A stretch of 64,000 nt of DNA. Source: Amyelois transitella. Taxonomy: Eukaryota > Arthropoda > Insecta > Lepidoptera > Pyralidae. The first letter of the stretch is position 1. Each line of letters opens with the position of its first letter. A program made the position numbers and the translations under genes. The stretch covers positions 4,732,001 through 4,796,000 of the forward strand of contig NC_083526.1 of assembly GCF_032362555.1 (NCBI RefSeq). The letters are read 5' to 3'. This document shows, piece after piece, positions 61,401 through 64,000 of this stretch. Below the pieces are notes generated by a model. It saw only the letters and a program-made list of their open reading frames with translations. It was not told the origin of the DNA and did not search any database.

Positions 61401-64000
61401 CCCAGCAACATGATACTTGTAGTTATCTGACAGATACACTACAGTATTTGTTAACAGATGCTTTCGATTTAATATGCAGACTTTACATAACTGAGAACAT
61501 TAACCACAGTTTATAAATCTAGCACTAAGCTATGCCTGAAGCAATCATTTTCAAACTGTGTCACTAGATTCAAATAGTGTTGTGTTTCTGACGTTAGTAC
61601 CGTAATAACAATAGTTTGATACTAGTTGTGAATTTAAATGCATTTATGTCAAAATTTTGCAAAAAACCACCTAAACAAAATACATACATACATACATACC
61701 TATGATCACGTCTTTATCCCTTACGAGGTAGACAGAGCCAACAGTCTTGAAAAGACTGATAGGCCACGTTCAGCTGTTTGGCTTAATGATAGAATTGAGA
61801 TTCAAATAGTGACGGGTTGCTAGCCCATCGCCTAAAAGAAGAATCCCAAGTTTATAAGCCTATTCCTTAGTCGTCTTTTACGACATCCATGGGAACGAGA
61901 TGGAGTGGTCCTTTTCTTTTTTTGATTGGTACCGGGAACCACACGGCATAAATATTAATTTGTCAATAAGCAGACGTGCGTTCAAAAAAATATTGGATGT
62001 GACTTCTAATAATCCAATATTTTTGCAAAATGATCCCTAAGCATTTTATCGCTTCTTTCACTTAATTTATACACACATTGCAACATGTCTCATTTCCAGA
62101 GAAAGGATTTCCTCATCAGTGTTTCTGACCATTCATCAAATAAAGGACCCAGGTATTTTACATAATTTTTCTTAAACTGGTACATAAAAGCTTTTTAAAG
62201 ATATGTCGTGTAGTTGCCGGCACCAATAGAAAGAAAAATAGGACCACTCCATCTCTTTCCCATGGATGTCGTAAACTCCGACTAAGGGATAGGCTTATAA
62301 ACTTAGGGTTCTTCTTTTAGGCGATGGGCTTGTAATCTGACACTACCTGAATCTCAATTTTATCGCCAAGCCAAATAGCTGAACGAAGCGTAGTGGTGTT
62401 TTCGAAACAGTTGGCTCTATCTGCCTCATAAGGGACATAGACGTGATTATAAGTTATGTCAAATATATGAAACTCCTAAAATGTCAAAAGAAAATTAAAT
62501 GGGAGTAAAGTGAAACCTTTTAATAGCTGTATGATTGAAATGAATAAAAAACAAATTGACGAGAGAAAGAAAGAGTGAACAATTTACGAGGATTAAACTA
62601 AACACAATGGAAAGTTGATTGCGAAATATGAATGAAGCTTTCAAATGTGGGTCAAAAAGTTCTAAAGCATCGTACAAAATATGATGTCAAGCGACCTTTG
62701 ATGGAGAAGTACACATAATATACTATTCAATTATATCTTTTGAAGTGTTTAAAGAAAGCATTAAGCAATCATTTGTGTATATTTATGTCGGTTATGGTTA
62801 GAAGTTTCTCTTCTTTTTACAGATTGATTCGAGTCCATTTCTGCAATTTAACGTCTTTTTTGAAGCAATATAAATAAAAAGAAAGTGTTGCTAATCCCAA
62901 TAGTCGATTTGGTAAAATTTTTATCAGTACCTTAAAAACGGTTTTAACTGACTTTTTTTGATGAAAATAAAACGTACTATTATTTCTTATAGACTTAAAT
63001 CAGAAAGGCCGTATTTTATTGCATCATAAACTTACAAAATAAAAGCGCTTACAACGAAGAAATTGATTGCATCTTACTATTTAATACCTTCTGAAGATCT
63101 AGACCAAGATCAACCAAGCTCTTAAGGGCTAGATTCAGCCCATGATTGTACAAAAGTGGAGCGTGAATTATCATGGCACAAATCAAAGAACTCTCACATT
63201 TTACCATGTGACATCAACCTATTATACAGTTCTCACGATGCTTTGTGTACAAAACTACAATAGGGAATGCATGACAGAACGCCAATGAAATAAGTGTGTA
63301 ATGGTTCAATTAAGAGTTTTCACATAAGGCAGCCAAATTTATAGATAGATAATATTAGGAAAGAAAACTAACTTAACATGGTTATGTAGTAACAATCAAT
63401 TGGCACCTGACAGACATTGCGAACATTTAATTTAGGAGAGATAATGAGATATAATAATCATAAAAGAAATAATCGATAAAATAATTTGTTTTTTTTTTTT
63501 TAATTTCACCGTAAATTTATCACGAAAACGATGACTTTTTCATAGAAGGCAATTAAGGAAGCCTACACAAAGCGTGATATTTTTTCTATACATTTGAATT
63601 TTGTTCGTTTTTTCTATTATTCTTTTCGATAAATCCGATGAATGGGAGATGAAAAAGATATGCGATCTCAAATAATGCGGAATTTTCACATTGACAAGGC
63701 TATCTTACCACAACCTATGGTTCTACCAACCTTCCGGTTGTAGGAGCGTCATCATAGGAAGAGGGTGATGCTCTCTAACAGCACACCCATTCTGGACCCC
63801 CTAAAAAACCTACTCAGTGTCCCTTTAGTTCTGTATTACTCAGCCTCTATTCCTTCGTTCTAAGGTGTACTGACGATATACGTATTGGGTAAGTAAACAA
63901 ATTATAAATACCTTAGCGACTATCAAAGCCTTCCCCGCCAGAACGAAGAGACCAGCAATGGCCAGGGGTATCAAAGCCGCCATCTTCATGCTGGCTCCCA
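55417..64000 (-). CDS. Osiris-family protein G (partial, last two exons; 5' end outside window)
   Basis: The penultimate exon runs from beyond 64000 to 63912 and ends AAG|GTATTT (phase 0); the last exon is 55584-55417 after acceptor GATTCCAG. The visible join reads GLFVLAGKALIVAK|IALLLSGIIALKKIM, a nearly canonical Osiris hydrophobic segment, followed by a Gly/Ser/His-rich tail and the C-terminal motif YTDASDLAYSAYNTN before TAG. 29 residues are seen from the first exon piece and 55 from the last. The intron is about 8.3 kb, far longer than in gene A, and contains SINEs, LINE ends and M1 copies. Signal peptide and Cys region must lie to the right of the window. Strong family assignment; the numbered orthologue is not claimed. 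Confidence 0.87.
56083..56200 (+). mobile_element. LINE 3' end with ATAA tail, in gene G intron
   Basis: ctctgtcagacccaatggtt, gactggtagataatgc, aagtccgccaattgtgc, aataaataaataaa tail. Confidence 0.7.
57154..57186. repeat. Small perfect stem-loop
   Basis: AATACTCTAGAA and its exact complement around a 9-base loop, in the gene G intron. Confidence 0.5.
58851..59070 (+). mobile_element. tRNA-headed SINE S1, copy 3
   Basis: Copy in the gene G intron; B-box degraded (gctcgaatccc), short deletion in the body near 59025. Older than copies 1 and 2. Confidence 0.8.
59365..59541 (+). CDS. Possible 58-residue acidic ORF inside gene G intron
   Basis: ATG to TGA codes MGNDSYWYDDLELWPSSRDD and on, an acidic N-terminal half (DDHADDIDL) followed by a mixed part with two Cys. 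It lies on the strand opposite gene G. The upstream 100 bases hold a TCAGTGT initiator-like site at about 59309. No family recognised; short length makes chance likely. Confidence 0.2.
   Translation: MGNDSYWYDDLELWPSSRDDHADDIDLVTMEKQIMNKYIGRDNCLVSCVIFSEYIRVN
61133..61362 (-). mobile_element. tRNA-headed SINE S1, copy 4
   Basis: Reverse copy in the gene G intron; B-box intact (GGTTCGAATCC), A-box region shortened by loss of several bases near 61335. Confidence 0.8.
61681..61948 (-). mobile_element. M1 repeat, full length, in gene G intron
   Basis: tacatacatacatacctatg to gggaaccacacggcat with perfect stem and all blocks; probably one of the youngest copies here. Confidence 0.87.
62209..62458 (+). 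mobile_element. M1 repeat, near full length, in gene G intron
   Basis: gtagttgccggcaccaatag to gggacatagacgtgattata; stem region decayed. Confidence 0.8.

Larger units (their letters stand above)
55600..63910. other. Long intron of gene G
   Basis: Two S1 SINEs, two M1 copies, one LINE end and AT-rich DNA. Apart from the small frame at 59365 no coding signal was seen; the frame at 57708-57929 matches no family I know. Confidence 0.55.

Overview
The window looks like lepidopteran (moth or butterfly) nuclear DNA. It is AT-rich, has spliced genes with GT-AG introns, and is packed with interspersed repeats, many ending in ATGT microsatellite tails as is common in Lepidoptera. Identification as Lepidoptera is inference from the repeat style and the gene family; the species cannot be named.

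The real gene content is part of an Osiris gene cluster. Osiris proteins (DUF1676) are insect-specific secretory/endosomal membrane proteins of cuticle-secreting epithelia. At least five Osiris-type genes lie here, all on the minus strand, so transcription runs from high to low coordinates: G (55417 to beyond 64000, 5' part outside the window), F (42215-47824), E (37443-39613), C (26390-31913), and the A/B locus (3089-6905). I reconstructed splice sites by hand, and the reading frame is kept across every junction. A is a classical two-exon gene with a signal peptide, a Cys-x8-Cys segment, a hydrophobic segment and a His/Gly/Tyr tail. B is a second complete signal-peptide plus Cys exon with its own TATA box, but it has no terminal exon of its own. 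The simplest reading is that A and B are alternative first exons sharing the terminal exon at 3089-3342. C is short and has no Cys pair. E has a long lysine-rich insert and no visible signal peptide. F has a glutamate run and a duplicated IPLIR motif. G shows only its last two exons, separated by an intron of about 8.3 kb. Gene symbols are left empty because orthology to numbered Osiris genes cannot be settled from one window.

Layout: 1-3.1 kb AT-rich flank with old repeats; 3.1-7 kb A/B locus; 7-26.4 kb a 19-kb gene-poor stretch of repeats holding a 5'-truncated non-LTR retrotransposon with a long open reverse transcriptase frame (14.45-17.43 kb) that landed inside an older repeat; 26.4-32 kb gene C; 32-37.4 kb repeats and an unassigned plus-strand frame coding a very basic protein (36161-36439); 37.4-40 kb gene E; 42.2-47.9 kb gene F; 48-55.4 kb repeats; 55.4-64 kb gene G.

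Repeats fall into a few families: M1 (short, SINE-like, about 40 pieces, tail of ATGT units), M2 (3' end of a LINE coding frame with the same ATGT tail), S1 (four copies of a tRNA-headed SINE), a CR1-like LINE and its 3' fragments, a LINE 3' end with an ATAA tail, RTE-like fragments, and two small inverted-repeat elements. M1 and M2 share their last 40 or so bases, which points to a SINE/LINE partnership. No rRNA, genuine tRNA, CRISPR or prokaryotic feature was found.
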